A DNA stretch of 56,919 bases from Nostoc sp. LEGE 12450 (GTDB taxonomy: Bacteria > Cyanobacteriota > Cyanobacteriia > Cyanobacteriales > Nostocaceae), in NCBI RefSeq assembly GCF_015206895.1, contig NZ_JADEXU010000039.1, positions 1-56,919 on the forward strand, given 5' to 3'. The notes below the pieces were generated by a model. That model did no database searches. It saw only the letters and a program-made list of their open reading frames with translations, and had not been told where the DNA came from. The stretch's first letter is position 1, and each line of letters starts with the position of its first letter. The translations under genes were made by a program, and so were the position numbers. This document shows positions 16,156 through 25,255 of the stretch, piece by piece.

Positions 16156-17331
16156 TTGACTACCGTAATATTTGTACATGGCACGGGCATTAGGGAAAGA
16201 GAATACAACGAAACTTTTCAGATAATTGAGCAAAAGATTCACGCCCAACGTCCTGATATCAAAGTTTCTCCCTGCCTTTGGGGTGTATTAGGTGCAAAGT
16301 TCAATGATAATCGGGCATCAGTACCCTTGGAGAATGCGACACTGGCTTTATCTCAAGGAGAAGAAGACGCAGAGATTGTATTGTGGGGGCAATTATACCG
16401 CGATCCTTTGTATGAATTGCGGCTGTTGTCTTTGAAACCGATTGAGGCAGGAAATCCCTTTGGGGAAGAACCAGGGGATGTTTTACAATCTCGTGTAGCG
16501 AGTCTCACTCCGGGATCTCAACTGCAAGCTAAGTTGCAAGAGGCGGGAATTGCAGAGGTATTTGAGCCAGCACGAGAGGCTGTGATTCGCAGTGAACCGT
16601 ATGAACGGGCATTGCTCACAGTTTCCGAATCTGATTTGAGTGAATATTATGCACCAATAGCTAGAGCAGTTGTGGCTCAAGCTATGTTTATTAGCGAACT
16701 GCAAGAAGAATTTCCCCCGATACTCATTGATGCCCAGTTGCGGGATGAAGTTGTGGAATTGCTGACTCTGGCTTTGGGAGAAGCGGAGTTAGGATTGGGT
16801 GGCTGGTTATTAAAGCCATTTGTTGCACTAGCACAGCACGGCGGAACAAATTATGTCAGAGGAAACCGCCTTGAGCTAACTGATAAAATTTCGCCTATGC
16901 CTGGTGATATTTTGTTGTATCAGACGCGGGGTGAAAAAATCAGGGCGTTTATCCAGCAACAGATTGAACAAGCAGAACCGCCAGTGGTTTTAATCGCCCA
17001 TAGTTTGGGAGGTATCGCTTGTGTAGATTTGCTAGTGCAGCAGCAGTTATCTCAGGTGGAATTATTGGTAACAGTTGGTTCCCAAGCACCATTTTTATAT
17101 GAGATTAACGCTCTCTACAGCTTAGAATATGGGCAGTTATTGCCAGAGCATTTCCCGCAATGGTTGAATATCTACGATTTACGGGATTTTCTCAGTTACG
17201 TGGGTAATAGAATTTTCCCTGGTAGAATCCAGGATGTGCGAGTGGATAGCAGACAACCGTTTCCCCGTTCCCACGGTGCTTATTGGACAAATGCTAAAAC
17301 CTGGGAGGCGATTATTTCGAGGTTGCCATAA
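16156..17331 (+). CDS. Alpha/beta-hydrolase (lipase/esterase-like) associated with caspase gene
   Basis: About 391 aa. It opens with TTVIFVHGTGIRE, a typical first strand and oxyanion loop, and the nucleophile elbow VVLIAHSLGGIACVDLL (about 282-298) gives an intact G/A-H-S-L-G-G serine. A later LVTVGSQAPFLYEI and a histidine in RSHGAYW near the end fit a Ser-Asp-His enzyme. I prefer TTG 16156 as start because GGAG lies nine bases before it; TTG 16141 would add five residues. The first 30-residue segment is close to PGAP1/lipase-type proteins. It sits directly upstream of the caspase-NB-ARC gene, so it may be an effector or signalling partner. The substrate is unknown. Confidence 0.8.
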   Translation: MTTVIFVHGTGIREREYNETFQIIEQKIHAQRPDIKVSPCLWGVLGAKFNDNRASVPLENATLALSQGEEDAEIVLWGQLYRDPLYELRLLSLKPIEAGNPFGEEPGDVLQSRVASLTPGSQLQAKLQEAGIAEVFEPAREAVIRSEPYERALLTVSESDLSEYYAPIARAVVAQAMFISELQEEFPPILIDAQLRDEVVELLTLALGEAELGLGGWLLKPFVALAQHGGTNYVRGNRLELTDKISPMPGDILLYQTRGEKIRAFIQQQIEQAEPPVVLIAHSLGGIACVDLLVQQQLSQVELLVTVGSQAPFLYEINALYSLEYGQLLPEHFPQWLNIYDLRDFLSYVGNRIFPGRIQDVRVDSRQPFPRSHGAYWTNAKTWEAIISRLP

Positions 17332-17380
17332 TGGTTTACTTTTTACGGTATTTAGAAAACCAATTCAGTAATCGTAGAAG

Positions 17381-17465
17381 AACCTCTCCCCCAACCCCTC
17401 TCCGCTTCGGAGAGGGGAGTTTGCCTCCCCATTCCCTTGTAGGGAAGGGGGTTGGGGGGTTAGGT
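17381..17465. repeat. Palindromic repeat of the AACCTCTCCCCCAACCCC family
   Basis: The left arm AACCTCTCCCCCAACCCC and right arm GGGGGTTGGGGGGTTAGGT enclose an inner hairpin (CTCTCCGCTTCGGAGAGG). It lies between the esterase and caspase genes. It is the same family as 55425-55511 and a degenerate copy at 5970. Confidence 0.85.
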
Positions 17466-17498
17466 CATTTTTCTCATAACGTGAGAGGCTAGGTCATC

Positions 17499-18947
17499 AT
17501 GCAGTTGATGGCTAAACCTGAGCGGACTTTTGGGTTAATTGTGGGTATTGAAAAGTACCACGAAACTGCTTGGAACGTGCCAGGTGGAGGGCCAGCCGAT
17601 GACGCGCTGAAATTTGCTCATTGGCTACATCAGCACGGTGTACCGAAAGAGAATATCCGGTTATGTTTATCAGCACTGGAAGAAAATCATCAGTTAATTG
17701 GGGAATGTGGGTTAACTATAGAGTTAGCAACAGAGCAAAATATCTCCGACATTGTGACTAACTTTTTATCCCCAAAGTCGGGGGATTTACTCTACATTTT
17801 TTGGGCGGGACATGGTTTGATTACCTCAGAACGAGAGCGTCGGTTGCTTTGTGCTGATGCTAATAAACAGAATTGGCAGAATTTAGATTTAAATTCTTTA
17901 TTAGTTTTGTTGGGTTCCGATAAATTTCAGATTCGTAATCATATTTGTATTATTGATGCTTGTGCAAATTATGTTTTAGAGTCGAAGGGAAGACCAACTA
18001 ACTTAGGTGGCAAAGCTTTTTTGAGTGGTCAGCCAAACCCAGTTAGTCAACAATTTGTGTTATTAGCTACGCGAGAAGGAGAGCAAGCTAAGGTAAATTC
18101 TGAAAATAAAACAGGATACTTTTCTCAAGTAGTGCGGGAGGCTTTTGCAGCAGCTAATGGGAATTTTCCGCCGAATATGAGGGAAGTTACTGAGGCAGTT
18201 AAGCAGCGATTTATTAGTTTAGATAAAAAACAACTGCCGACTTATTTTTATTCCCGCAGTTGGGATGGAGATATTGAAAAATCTCATTTTAACCCGTTTG
18301 ATATCCCGCATGATATTCCACAGAGTCAAGCTCGTAAGTTTGTTGGGAGGGACGAACAAATAGAACAATTGCATCAGCTATTGCAAGCAAATGATGTTGT
18401 GGCTATTACCGATGTGACTGGGCAAGGTGGGGTGGGTAAAACAGAGTTAGCTATTCAATACTCATGGCAATATTTGGAAGATTATTCTGGCGGGTGTTGT
18501 TGGTTAAATCCCCAAGGTATTGATTTGGGAACCCAGTTAGTAGAGTTTGGAGTTGTGAATTTACCTAACTTTAATCCGCCGGATGGATTAAGCCTAGCAG
18601 GTCAAATTGCTTATTGCTGGAAGAAGTGGCAAGCTGGCAAAGTTTTATTAATATTTGATGATGTCAAAGACTGGAAGCTAATTCAACCCTATCTACCACC
18701 CAAAGGTTCTCGGTTTAAGGTGTTGATTACCACTCGTCTAAATACAGGGTTAGTATATCCATCACTGCCGTTAGGTGGATTGTCAGAAGATGGAGCCTTG
18801 GAATTATTAACAACTCTGCTGGGAAAAGATAGGGTTGAGAAAGAATTAGAGTTTGCTAAAGGTCTTTGCCGATTTGTGAATTATGTACCAATCGGACTTT
18901 ACCAAATAGCAGCACAGTGCCGAGAGCCAGGGAGAGTATTATGCTAG
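17499..18947 (+). CDS. Caspase-like peptidase (C14) fused to NB-ARC NTPase
   Basis: 482 aa. Residues about 8-260 form a caspase-like (metacaspase/orthocaspase) domain with the His in LYIFWAGHGL and Cys in IIDACANYV, so the catalytic dyad is present. From about 270 the linker FDIPHDIPQSQARKFVGRDE leads into an NB-ARC/STAND NTPase with P-loop TGQGGVGKTELA (about 307-318) and Walker B VLLIFDDVKDW. Such proteins act as ligand-triggered proteases, oligomerising through the NTPase. The frame ends abruptly after CREPGRVLC, where the winged-helix and TPR parts should follow; they continue in the -1 frame. ATGCTAG makes the stop overlap the next start. Confidence 0.9.
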   Translation: MQLMAKPERTFGLIVGIEKYHETAWNVPGGGPADDALKFAHWLHQHGVPKENIRLCLSALEENHQLIGECGLTIELATEQNISDIVTNFLSPKSGDLLYIFWAGHGLITSERERRLLCADANKQNWQNLDLNSLLVLLGSDKFQIRNHICIIDACANYVLESKGRPTNLGGKAFLSGQPNPVSQQFVLLATREGEQAKVNSENKTGYFSQVVREAFAAANGNFPPNMREVTEAVKQRFISLDKKQLPTYFYSRSWDGDIEKSHFNPFDIPHDIPQSQARKFVGRDEQIEQLHQLLQANDVVAITDVTGQGGVGKTELAIQYSWQYLEDYSGGCCWLNPQGIDLGTQLVEFGVVNLPNFNPPDGLSLAGQIAYCWKKWQAGKVLLIFDDVKDWKLIQPYLPPKGSRFKVLITTRLNTGLVYPSLPLGGLSEDGALELLTTLLGKDRVEKELEFAKGLCRFVNYVPIGLYQIAAQCREPGRVLC

Positions 18948-20200
18948 CAGACATTCTCGCACAGCTACAAAAGCAAGCATCAGCAGGTGAGTCTGGTGTA
19001 GCAGTAGCTTTTGAGTTGAATTGGCAAAGCTTAGAACTAGAGGCGCAAAAATTAGCCTGTTTGGTGAGTTTGTTTGCTTTGGCTCCTATCCCCTGGCCTT
19101 TGGTAGAATCAGCAGCAAGTTCTAGCTATTTGGAATTTGACCTAAAAGCTAACTGCACTGTTTTAGTTGAGCGTTATCTGCTGCAAGAATTGGCAGATGA
19201 CACCTACCAAGTTCACGAACTCATTCAGGAATTATTACGGCAGAAGTTAGAAGAGTTAGCTGAAGCTGACGAACTCAAGCGCGGCTTTTGTCAAGCAATG
19301 GTAGCCGTAGCAAAAGATATTTCTCAGACACCCACATTGATAGAAATTGCTCAAGTAACTCTTGCCATCCCTCACCTTGCTGGAACTGCTACAGTTTACC
19401 AAGCTTGGTTAAGTGATGATGATCTAATTTGGCCTTTTGTAGGCTTGAGTAGATTTTACCAACGTCAAGGAGCCTACGAGCAAGCTTTACATTGGCGTGA
19501 ACAAAGTTTATCAGCTGCTAGAAAACGTTTTGGGGATGAATACCCCTCAGTGGCAACTAGCCTGAACAATTCGGCATTCCTCTACGAATCAAAGGGAAGG
19601 TACAGCGATTTTGATATCCCGCATAATACCCAACAGAGTCAAGCTCGTAAGTTTGTTGGGAGGGATGAACAAATAAAACAATTGCATCAGCTATTGCAAG
19701 CAAATGATGTTGTGGCAATTTGCGATGTGACTGGACAAGGTGGAGTGGGCAAAATGCCAATTTGCGATGTGACTGGACAAGGTGGAGTGGGTAAAACAGA
19801 GTTATTTATTCAAGACTCATGGCAATATCCCGAACTTTGGTACATCGAGGCTTTGTCCATGACAAAACGCCTGCTGGGGGATGAACACCCCTCAGTGGCA
19901 ACTAGCCTGAACAATTTGGCACTCCTCTACAATTCAAAGAGAAAGTACAGCGAAGCCGAACCTTTGCACGTCGAAGCTTTGTCCATGAGAAAACGCCTGC
20001 TGGGGGATGAACACCCCTCAGTTGCAACTAGCCTGAACAATCTGGCAGTCCTCTACAATTCACAGGGAAGGTACAGCGATGCCGAACCTTTGTACATCCA
20101 AGCTTTGGCGATCGCTGAAAAACAGTTGGGGGCAAATCATACCAATACAATAGCCTTTCGTAAAAATCTGGAATCCTTGTGGCGGAATCGTCAGCCTTGA
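18941..20200 (+). CDS. Winged-helix and TPR sensor half of the split caspase-STAND protein
   Basis: About 419 aa if started at ATG 18941, which has GGAG six bases upstream and overlaps the previous stop (ATGCTAG). Residues 1-140 look like the NTPase-linked helical/winged region (MLADILAQLQKQAS, then ELNWQSLELEAQKLACLVSL). The rest is kinesin-light-chain-type TPRs of 42 residues (GDEHPSVATSLNNLALLYNS). The array is interrupted in frame by a copied NB-ARC segment at 19610-19828. Either this is the 3' part of a frameshifted gene, or a two-subunit arrangement with translational coupling. Further open frame upstream (to 18866) has no homology-like sequence. Confidence 0.8.
   Translation: MLADILAQLQKQASAGESGVAVAFELNWQSLELEAQKLACLVSLFALAPIPWPLVESAASSSYLEFDLKANCTVLVERYLLQELADDTYQVHELIQELLRQKLEELAEADELKRGFCQAMVAVAKDISQTPTLIEIAQVTLAIPHLAGTATVYQAWLSDDDLIWPFVGLSRFYQRQGAYEQALHWREQSLSAARKRFGDEYPSVATSLNNSAFLYESKGRYSDFDIPHNTQQSQARKFVGRDEQIKQLHQLLQANDVVAICDVTGQGGVGKMPICDVTGQGGVGKTELFIQDSWQYPELWYIEALSMTKRLLGDEHPSVATSLNNLALLYNSKRKYSEAEPLHVEALSMRKRLLGDEHPSVATSLNNLAVLYNSQGRYSDAEPLYIQALAIAEKQLGANHTNTIAFRKNLESLWRNRQP
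19610..19828 (+). repeat. NB-ARC P-loop segment copied into the TPR coding region
   Basis: This stretch is nearly identical to 18297-18473 of the neighbouring gene (the 59-codon segment from FDIPH to SWQY) but carries an internal 42-bp tandem duplication. The P-loop region therefore occurs twice, as ICDVTGQGGVGKMP and ICDVTGQGGVGKTE. It sits within a TPR unit: YSD before it and PELWYIEALSM after it are the two halves of the usual YSDAEPLYIEALSM. The reading frame is preserved. Confidence 0.9.
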
Positions 20201-20442
20201 TTCAGGAGAATGGTTGCTTTTGTCTCCCATTGGTTTCAGTAATTTAGGTAATCTGTACCGGCTGTATTACCCGCCTGAGATTCAAATCCTAGTCTAATAA
20301 GTAGGCAACATAATTGATTACACAATGTCATTGCAAATGCAGCGAAGCAAAATAATACGATCGCAACGCCTAGAACTACTTCTCTACGATATGATCTGCG
20401 AAGGGAGCGATCGCACTAACTGTAAATATTTTTGTTTATCTA

Positions 20443-20672
20443 CTTAATGAGCCTCTAAACCCCATTAAAGAGTCTTTTAGCTCCATTAATGAGTCTTTGA
20501 ACTCCATTAAAGAGTCTTTTAGCTCCATTAATGAGTCTTTGAACTCCATTAAAGAGTCTTTTAGCTCCATTAATGAGTCTTTGAACTCCATTAAAGAGTC
20601 TTTTAGCTCCATTAAAGAGTCTTTTAGCTCCATTAATGAGTCTTTGAACTCCATTAAAGAGTCTGTTTTCAT
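20443..20672. repeat. 21-bp tandem array between TPR gene and catalase
   Basis: Ten 21-bp units start at 20463, of two alternating kinds: CATTAAAGAGTCTTTTAGCTC (A) and CATTAATGAGTCTTTGAACTC (B), in the order A-B-A-B-A-B-A-A-B-A, with degenerate units at either end. The array is open in several frames on both strands because 21 is divisible by three. No start context supports translation. Confidence 0.9.
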
Positions 20673-20677
20673 TGATA

Positions 20678-20710
20678 AAATCCCCGACTTCTTGAAGAAG
20701 TCGGGGATTT
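20678..20710. terminator. Strong hairpin after the 21-bp array
   Basis: A 16-base perfect stem, AAATCCCCGACTTCTT pairing with AAGAAGTCGGGGATTT, has a one-base centre. It is a frequent Nostoc intergenic palindrome. It lies 86 bases past the catalase stop (minus strand) and could serve as terminator from either side. Confidence 0.65.
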
Positions 20711-20795
20711 GAATCTAGCTTAAGTACGTAACTCAGCATCCAGGTTCTCGGTGCGTTAGCCTACGGCATAACACACCCCACAAAATTGGATAAGG

Positions 20796-22289
20796 CTACC
20801 AGTTACCTACAGGTTGAGCAGTTGGAGAAAACATTGAGGGATCGATTGAAATGCCCAATCCTTCAGCTACACGACGACCATAAGAAATATCTGCCCGGAA
20901 GAAGTGGCAAAGTTGACGCATTTGGATGTCTTCCCTTGCTTGACTCAGACTACCGACAATATTTTTAGCAAGACGCTCTTGCTGCTCAGGAGTTAGTAAC
21001 CGATACAGATTACCTGCTTGGGTGTAATCGTCGTTTCCTTCACGATGACTGTAACGATCGACTGTGACATCGCCTAAATGACTAGGTGGTTCTGCATAAG
21101 CTGGATTTTCTTTGGGCGTACCCTCAGCGCTATTCGGTTCATAGTTAGGAACGCTACCGCCGTTGTTCCCCGATGCCATAAAGCCATCTCGCTGATAATG
21201 CATCACTGGACATTTGGGCTGATTAACGGGTAGTTGCTGATAGTTACCACCCAAGCGATACCGTTGAGCATCTGGGTAAGAAAAAATTCGAGCTTGCAGC
21301 ATTTTGTCTGGAGAGAAACTAACCCCAGGAACTACTGCACTAGGGCTAAAAGCGGCTTGCTCTACTTCGGCAAAATAATTCTCAGGGTTACGATTTAGCT
21401 CTAATATCCCGACTTCAATTAAAGGATATTCCCCTTGTTTCCAAACTTTGGTCAAGTCAAAAGGATTATCAGGATGTTTTTCCGCTTGCTCCTCGGTCAT
21501 CACCTGAATACACATCCGCCACTTGGGATAGTCTTTTTTAGCGATCGCTTCAAATAAATCATGAGTCGCATGATCCGGATCTTCACCCTTAACCTTAGCG
21601 GATTCATCCTCAGTCAAGGTTTGATGCCCTTGCAGAGTCTTAAAGTGAAATTTACACCAGATGCGATCGCCCTCGGTATTAATTAAACTGAAGGTGTGGC
21701 TACCAAAACCGTCCATGTGTCGATGGGTTTTGGGAATTCCCCGATCTGAAAACAGGATCGTCACCTGGTGAAGCGATTCTGGACTGAGTGACCAAAAATC
21801 CCACTTTGCATTCTGGTCTTTGCAATTGGTTTGAGGATTGCGCTTTTGGGTATGGATAAAATCAGGAAACTTCAAAGGGTCGCGGATGAAGAAAATAGGG
21901 GTATTGTTACCTACCAGATCCCAGTTACTCTCCTCAGTATAAAACTTGAGGGAAAAACCTCTAGGATCACGCTCGGCATCTGCTGAACCTTTTTCTCCTC
22001 CAACTGTAGAAAAACGCAAGAGAAGTTCCGTTTTCTTGCCAATTTCAGAAAAAAGTTTGGCTTTACTGTAGCGGGTGATGTCATTGGTAATAGTCAAAGT
22101 GCCAAAAGCAGCCGCACCTTTAGCGTGGACAACTCTTTCAGGAATACGTTCTCTGTTGAAATGAGCCAGCTTTTCTATGAGGTGGAAATCCTGCATTAAT
22201 ACAGGGCCACGCGCTCCAGCCGTGAGTGAGTTCTGGTTATCGCTAACTGGAATACCATCAGCAGTTGTCAAGTTTTGGGGTTCAGTCAT
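20796..22289 (-). CDS. katA: Monofunctional heme catalase
   Basis: 497 aa; dismutates hydrogen peroxide. The active-site His lies in [12 protein letters not shown] (about 54-65), the essential Asn region is [20 protein letters not shown], and the proximal heme Tyr lies in [15 protein letters not shown] (about 333-347). The length and order match small-subunit clade 3 catalases. Many Nostoc catalases are manganese type, so the heme type is worth noting. It is preceded by a 7-5-7 inverted repeat that may be an operator. It is not part of the ebo operon upstream, although it has the same orientation and the gap is about 208 bases. Confidence 0.95.
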   Translation of the reverse strand: MTEPQNLTTADGIPVSDNQNSLTAGARGPVLMQDFHLIEKLAHFNRERIPERVVHAKGAAAFGTLTITNDITRYSKAKLFSEIGKKTELLLRFSTVGGEKGSADAERDPRGFSLKFYTEESNWDLVGNNTPIFFIRDPLKFPDFIHTQKRNPQTNCKDQNAKWDFWSLSPESLHQVTILFSDRGIPKTHRHMDGFGSHTFSLINTEGDRIWCKFHFKTLQGHQTLTEDESAKVKGEDPDHATHDLFEAIAKKDYPKWRMCIQVMTEEQAEKHPDNPFDLTKVWKQGEYPLIEVGILELNRNPENYFAEVEQAAFSPSAVVPGVSFSPDKMLQARIFSYPDAQRYRLGGNYQQLPVNQPKCPVMHYQRDGFMASGNNGGSVPNYEPNSAEGTPKENPAYAEPPSHLGDVTVDRYSHREGNDDYTQAGNLYRLLTPEQQERLAKNIVGSLSQAREDIQMRQLCHFFRADISYGRRVAEGLGISIDPSMFSPTAQPVGNW

Positions 22290-22408
22290 GCGTAAAGAAG
22301 CTCTCCATGTAAGTTACTCAGATTGCCCACAGTAGATTTTAGTCAGTAGATTGACGAATGCCTACTGATAGAACAATTTAATTCATAGTCATAACGAGTT
22401 TATATATA

Positions 22409-22427
22409 AATCATACTCGATATGATT
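22409..22427 (-). promoter_or_regulatory. Candidate operator upstream of catalase
   Basis: AATCATA and TATGATT form a perfect 7-bp inverted repeat around a 5-base spacer, 19 bp in all, about 120 bases upstream of the catalase start. The length and AT-rich character fit a Fur/PerR-family site, but the 7-5-7 spacing is not the classical 7-1-7, so the assignment is tentative. Confidence 0.4.
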
Positions 22428-22497
22428 ATGAATTACCATAAATTTTTTTTGTATTTTGAGAGGATATAGAGGCAATATACAGCCTCTATGCTGCCTT

Positions 22498-23871
22498 TCA
22501 GGTATTTAAATGTTTGAGAATCAACGAACAAACATCTGTCGCCTCAATTGGATGTTCATCAACTAGGTGAGTTTGATGGGTGATAAATAGAGGCCCTTCA
22601 TCAGAAGAAGTGGTAACGTTACCGTGAGAACCACGAACTAGAGAAGCATCCAGAGGAATCACATCCATTAAGTAGCGGAAACCTAGTTGTTTCTTAAGTA
22701 ACTTGAGAGCAATTTTGCCTTGAGGAAATTTTATTTGCGGATCGAGGAAAAGTTCTACAGGATCGTAACCAGGTTTGCGGTGGATATCTACAGTTCTAGC
22801 AAAATCAGGCGCTTTTGCATCATCGAGCCAATAATAATAGGTAAACCAAGCGTCAGATTGTGCGATCGCTACCAACTCACCCGATCTAGGATGATCGAGA
22901 TGGTAGGCTTGTTTCCCCTCTTCATCCAACACCTGCGCTACACCTTCAGTCGCTTCTAAAAGCGATCGCACTTTCGGGATGTATGCTGGATCGTTCACAT
23001 ACACATGGGCAATTTGGTGATCGGCAACGGCAAAGGCAATGCTAGCACCAAAATCGAGCAGTTCTCGCCCTAGTTCTTCTCGCACAGCAATTAAACCATT
23101 TTCCCGTAGTACGCGGTTCAAATCCACCGCTTTAGAAACTGGCGTAATACCATACTCAGAAAGAATAATTACCTGAGTATTACGCGCTTGAAAATATTCA
23201 ATTAAATCACCACAAACAGCATCAATTTCTCGTAAATCTGCTTTAATCTGTGTTTGATTGTTACCAAATTTTTGCAGACAGTAATCTAAATGTGGTAGAT
23301 AAACTAGTGATAGTGTAGGGCTGTAGCGTTCCTCAATCCATTTTGCAGAATTGGCAATCCATTGGCTAGAACTAATAGTAGTTTTTGGCCCCCAAAAATC
23401 GAACAGAGGGAAATTTCCTAAATCAGATTGAATTTGCGATCGCACATCACTAGGATGGGTATAAATATCAGGTAATTTTCTCCCATCTGCGGGATACATT
23501 GGGCGCGGCGTAATCGCATAATCTACAGAAGAGTACATATTGTACCACCAAAAAAGGTTGGCACAAGTGAAATTTGGATCAATAGATTTAGCTATTTCCC
23601 AAACTTTAGGAGCCTGTACTAGTTTATTAGACTGCCGCCAAAATTTAACTTCACACTCATCACGAAAATACCAACCATTAGCGACAATTCCATGCTCATC
23701 AGGCAATTTTCCTGTTAAATAAGTAGCCTGAACCGAACAAGTTACAGCAGGTAGCACTTTTTTGATGGGAACCATTTGCCCTTTAGCAGCCCAAGAAGAT
23801 AAAAACGGAGTATTTTCTCCTAGTAAACTGGGCGTTAATCCGACAACATTTAGAATAACTGTCTTTTTCAT
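22498..23871 (-). CDS. eboF: Alkaline-phosphatase/nucleotide-pyrophosphatase family protein EboF
   Basis: About 457 aa from ATG 23871 (MKKTVILNVVG), 11 bases after the eboE stop. A longer frame inside eboE is less likely. It belongs to the type I phosphodiesterase/nucleotide pyrophosphatase group. The metal-ligating Thr nucleophile is in LPAVTCSVQATYLTGKLPDEH, followed by metal ligands in LSEYG, ADHQ and RGSHGN near the C-terminus. It is the last gene of the ebo set. In Nostoc punctiforme the ebo genes are needed to move scytonemin precursors to the periplasm. The reaction of EboF itself is not established. Confidence 0.88.
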   Translation of the reverse strand: MKKTVILNVVGLTPSLLGENTPFLSSWAAKGQMVPIKKVLPAVTCSVQATYLTGKLPDEHGIVANGWYFRDECEVKFWRQSNKLVQAPKVWEIAKSIDPNFTCANLFWWYNMYSSVDYAITPRPMYPADGRKLPDIYTHPSDVRSQIQSDLGNFPLFDFWGPKTTISSSQWIANSAKWIEERYSPTLSLVYLPHLDYCLQKFGNNQTQIKADLREIDAVCGDLIEYFQARNTQVIILSEYGITPVSKAVDLNRVLRENGLIAVREELGRELLDFGASIAFAVADHQIAHVYVNDPAYIPKVRSLLEATEGVAQVLDEEGKQAYHLDHPRSGELVAIAQSDAWFTYYYWLDDAKAPDFARTVDIHRKPGYDPVELFLDPQIKFPQGKIALKLLKKQLGFRYLMDVIPLDASLVRGSHGNVTTSSDEGPLFITHQTHLVDEHPIEATDVCSLILKHLNT

Positions 23872-23882
23872 AAATTTACTTT

Positions 23883-25109
23883 TTAATTTGCAGCGAATTC
23901 TTTTAATACCCACTCATATTCTCGCTGAATAGAAGTCAGCATATCTATCTTCATTTCTGATGGCAATACATCCCAAGTGTAAGTTTCAATTTCTAAATGT
24001 GAGCAATCATTATTTCTTTGAAGTAGATGCAAAACAGTAGCAATATCATCTTGCGTAGATTGCAAAATTTGATAATCATGAATAAAAATTGGAACATGAA
24101 AATGAGTGCGCCATTCTTCAGCTAGAGATTGTTCTAAATGTGGTAATGCAGTTATTAAGTCGGGATAGTGATGGAGTGTACCATCGCTGCGACGTTCTAT
24201 TACCTGGTGAAGATAGGTAGATTCTGCAAAAGGACGTAAGCGTTCAACTATCAAATTACGCTTCTCAACCTCAGCAGGTATTTTTACTTTAATTGCAGCA
24301 CTGATTTGAATTTTTCCAATCTTAATTCCTGCCGATTGCAAACGTGCAAATACAGATTGCGGTTCCTCATATTCAACTGAAAAATGGCAGGTGTCATAAC
24401 AAACCCGAACGTGTTCTAGCAATTTAGTTTCTGCTAAATTTTGTTCAATATTTAATTTCTCTGATAAATAACTACCACCAATTGGCAACAACCAATTTTG
24501 ATAAAAATCAATTATTTCTGAAGTATTTTCAATTAAACCATCAGGCTCAGGTTCTAAATCAATATGAAGTATCTTGCCTGTTTCTTCACCGATGCGAATC
24601 ATTCCTACAACAACTGATGCTATGTTCAAACAACTCTTTTTTAGAACTGTCTCAAAAGTTGCTTGGTCTTTTACCCACCAAGGTTTATAGGATAATGGTA
24701 GTGTAGAAATTCCGCCATCAAGTCCTTGGGGTAATAGACTAGCTAAAATGTGTGCCAAGTTTAATGTATAATTTACGCGTTCTTGTGTAGACCAATCTGG
24801 TGTATAAACTTGGTCTTTTACTACCTGTCGATGGAATCCGCCATAAGGGAATCCGTTTAAGGTGAAAACATATAAATCTTGTTGAGTTAGCCAAGTTTTG
24901 AATTGAGCCAAGTTATTACTTTCTAAAAGTTCTTTTGCAGCAACATCTGCTAACCTCAAGCCAATACCAAAAGGTTCTGTAAGCGATAAACGTGATTTGA
25001 GTTCGGGAATATACTTCTCTAAATTGGCGAAAACCTCTAGCCAACTTTCACCAGGATGAATATTGCTGCAATAAGTTAAGTGAAAATTATTGTTTTTTGT
25101 AATTTTCAT
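23883..25109 (-). CDS. eboE: EboE, xylose isomerase-like TIM barrel protein
   Basis: 408 aa, predicted AP-endonuclease/sugar-isomerase type TIM barrel with metal-binding candidates such as HIDLEPEPDGL (about 187-197), CYDTCHFSVEYEEP (about 241-254) and HVPIFIHDYQIL (about 340-351). The N-terminus LTYCSNIHPGESW is characteristic of the EboE group. It is part of the eboA-B-C-E-F run on the minus strand; eboF follows within 12 bases, so the two are surely co-transcribed. Its substrate is unknown. Confidence 0.88.
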   Translation of the reverse strand: MKITKNNNFHLTYCSNIHPGESWLEVFANLEKYIPELKSRLSLTEPFGIGLRLADVAAKELLESNNLAQFKTWLTQQDLYVFTLNGFPYGGFHRQVVKDQVYTPDWSTQERVNYTLNLAHILASLLPQGLDGGISTLPLSYKPWWVKDQATFETVLKKSCLNIASVVVGMIRIGEETGKILHIDLEPEPDGLIENTSEIIDFYQNWLLPIGGSYLSEKLNIEQNLAETKLLEHVRVCYDTCHFSVEYEEPQSVFARLQSAGIKIGKIQISAAIKVKIPAEVEKRNLIVERLRPFAESTYLHQVIERRSDGTLHHYPDLITALPHLEQSLAEEWRTHFHVPIFIHDYQILQSTQDDIATVLHLLQRNNDCSHLEIETYTWDVLPSEMKIDMLTSIQREYEWVLKEFAAN

Positions 25110-25194
25110 TTTCTAGCTCTATCCCTTGTATATGTAATCTGTTTTCTTTGGCTTAAACTATTTCACAAAATACTTGCTACATATTCATGGGTAA

Positions 25195-25214
25195 GGGCGC
25201 ACATCTATGCGCCC
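25195..25214. repeat. Short palindrome GGGCGCA...TGCGCCC between eboC and eboE
   Basis: Two 7-base arms surround a 6-base loop, in a setting (TAAGGGCGCACAT...GCCCCTACAG) common to Nostoc interspersed repeats. It lies in the gap between eboC and eboE and may alter read-through. Confidence 0.6.
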
Positions 25215-25255
25215 CTACAGCCGATTAATGGTATTACTGGGTGTATACATTCAAG

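Noticed and set aside
18925..18947. Programmed -1 ribosomal frameshift in the caspase-STAND gene
   Set aside because: No X-XXY-YYZ slippery heptamer at the junction (CCAGGGAGAGTATT), whereas a good GGAG plus ATG allows a simple restart.
20271..20292. TTCAAATCC-type tRNA T-arm-like sequence
   Set aside because: No matching acceptor, D or anticodon arms in the surrounding 80 bases.
20436..20739. Several overlapping reading frames with MELKDSL-, SIKESFSSINESL- and NGAKRLF-type repeats
   Set aside because: All come from the 21-bp array, which is open in many frames on both strands; none has a supported start.
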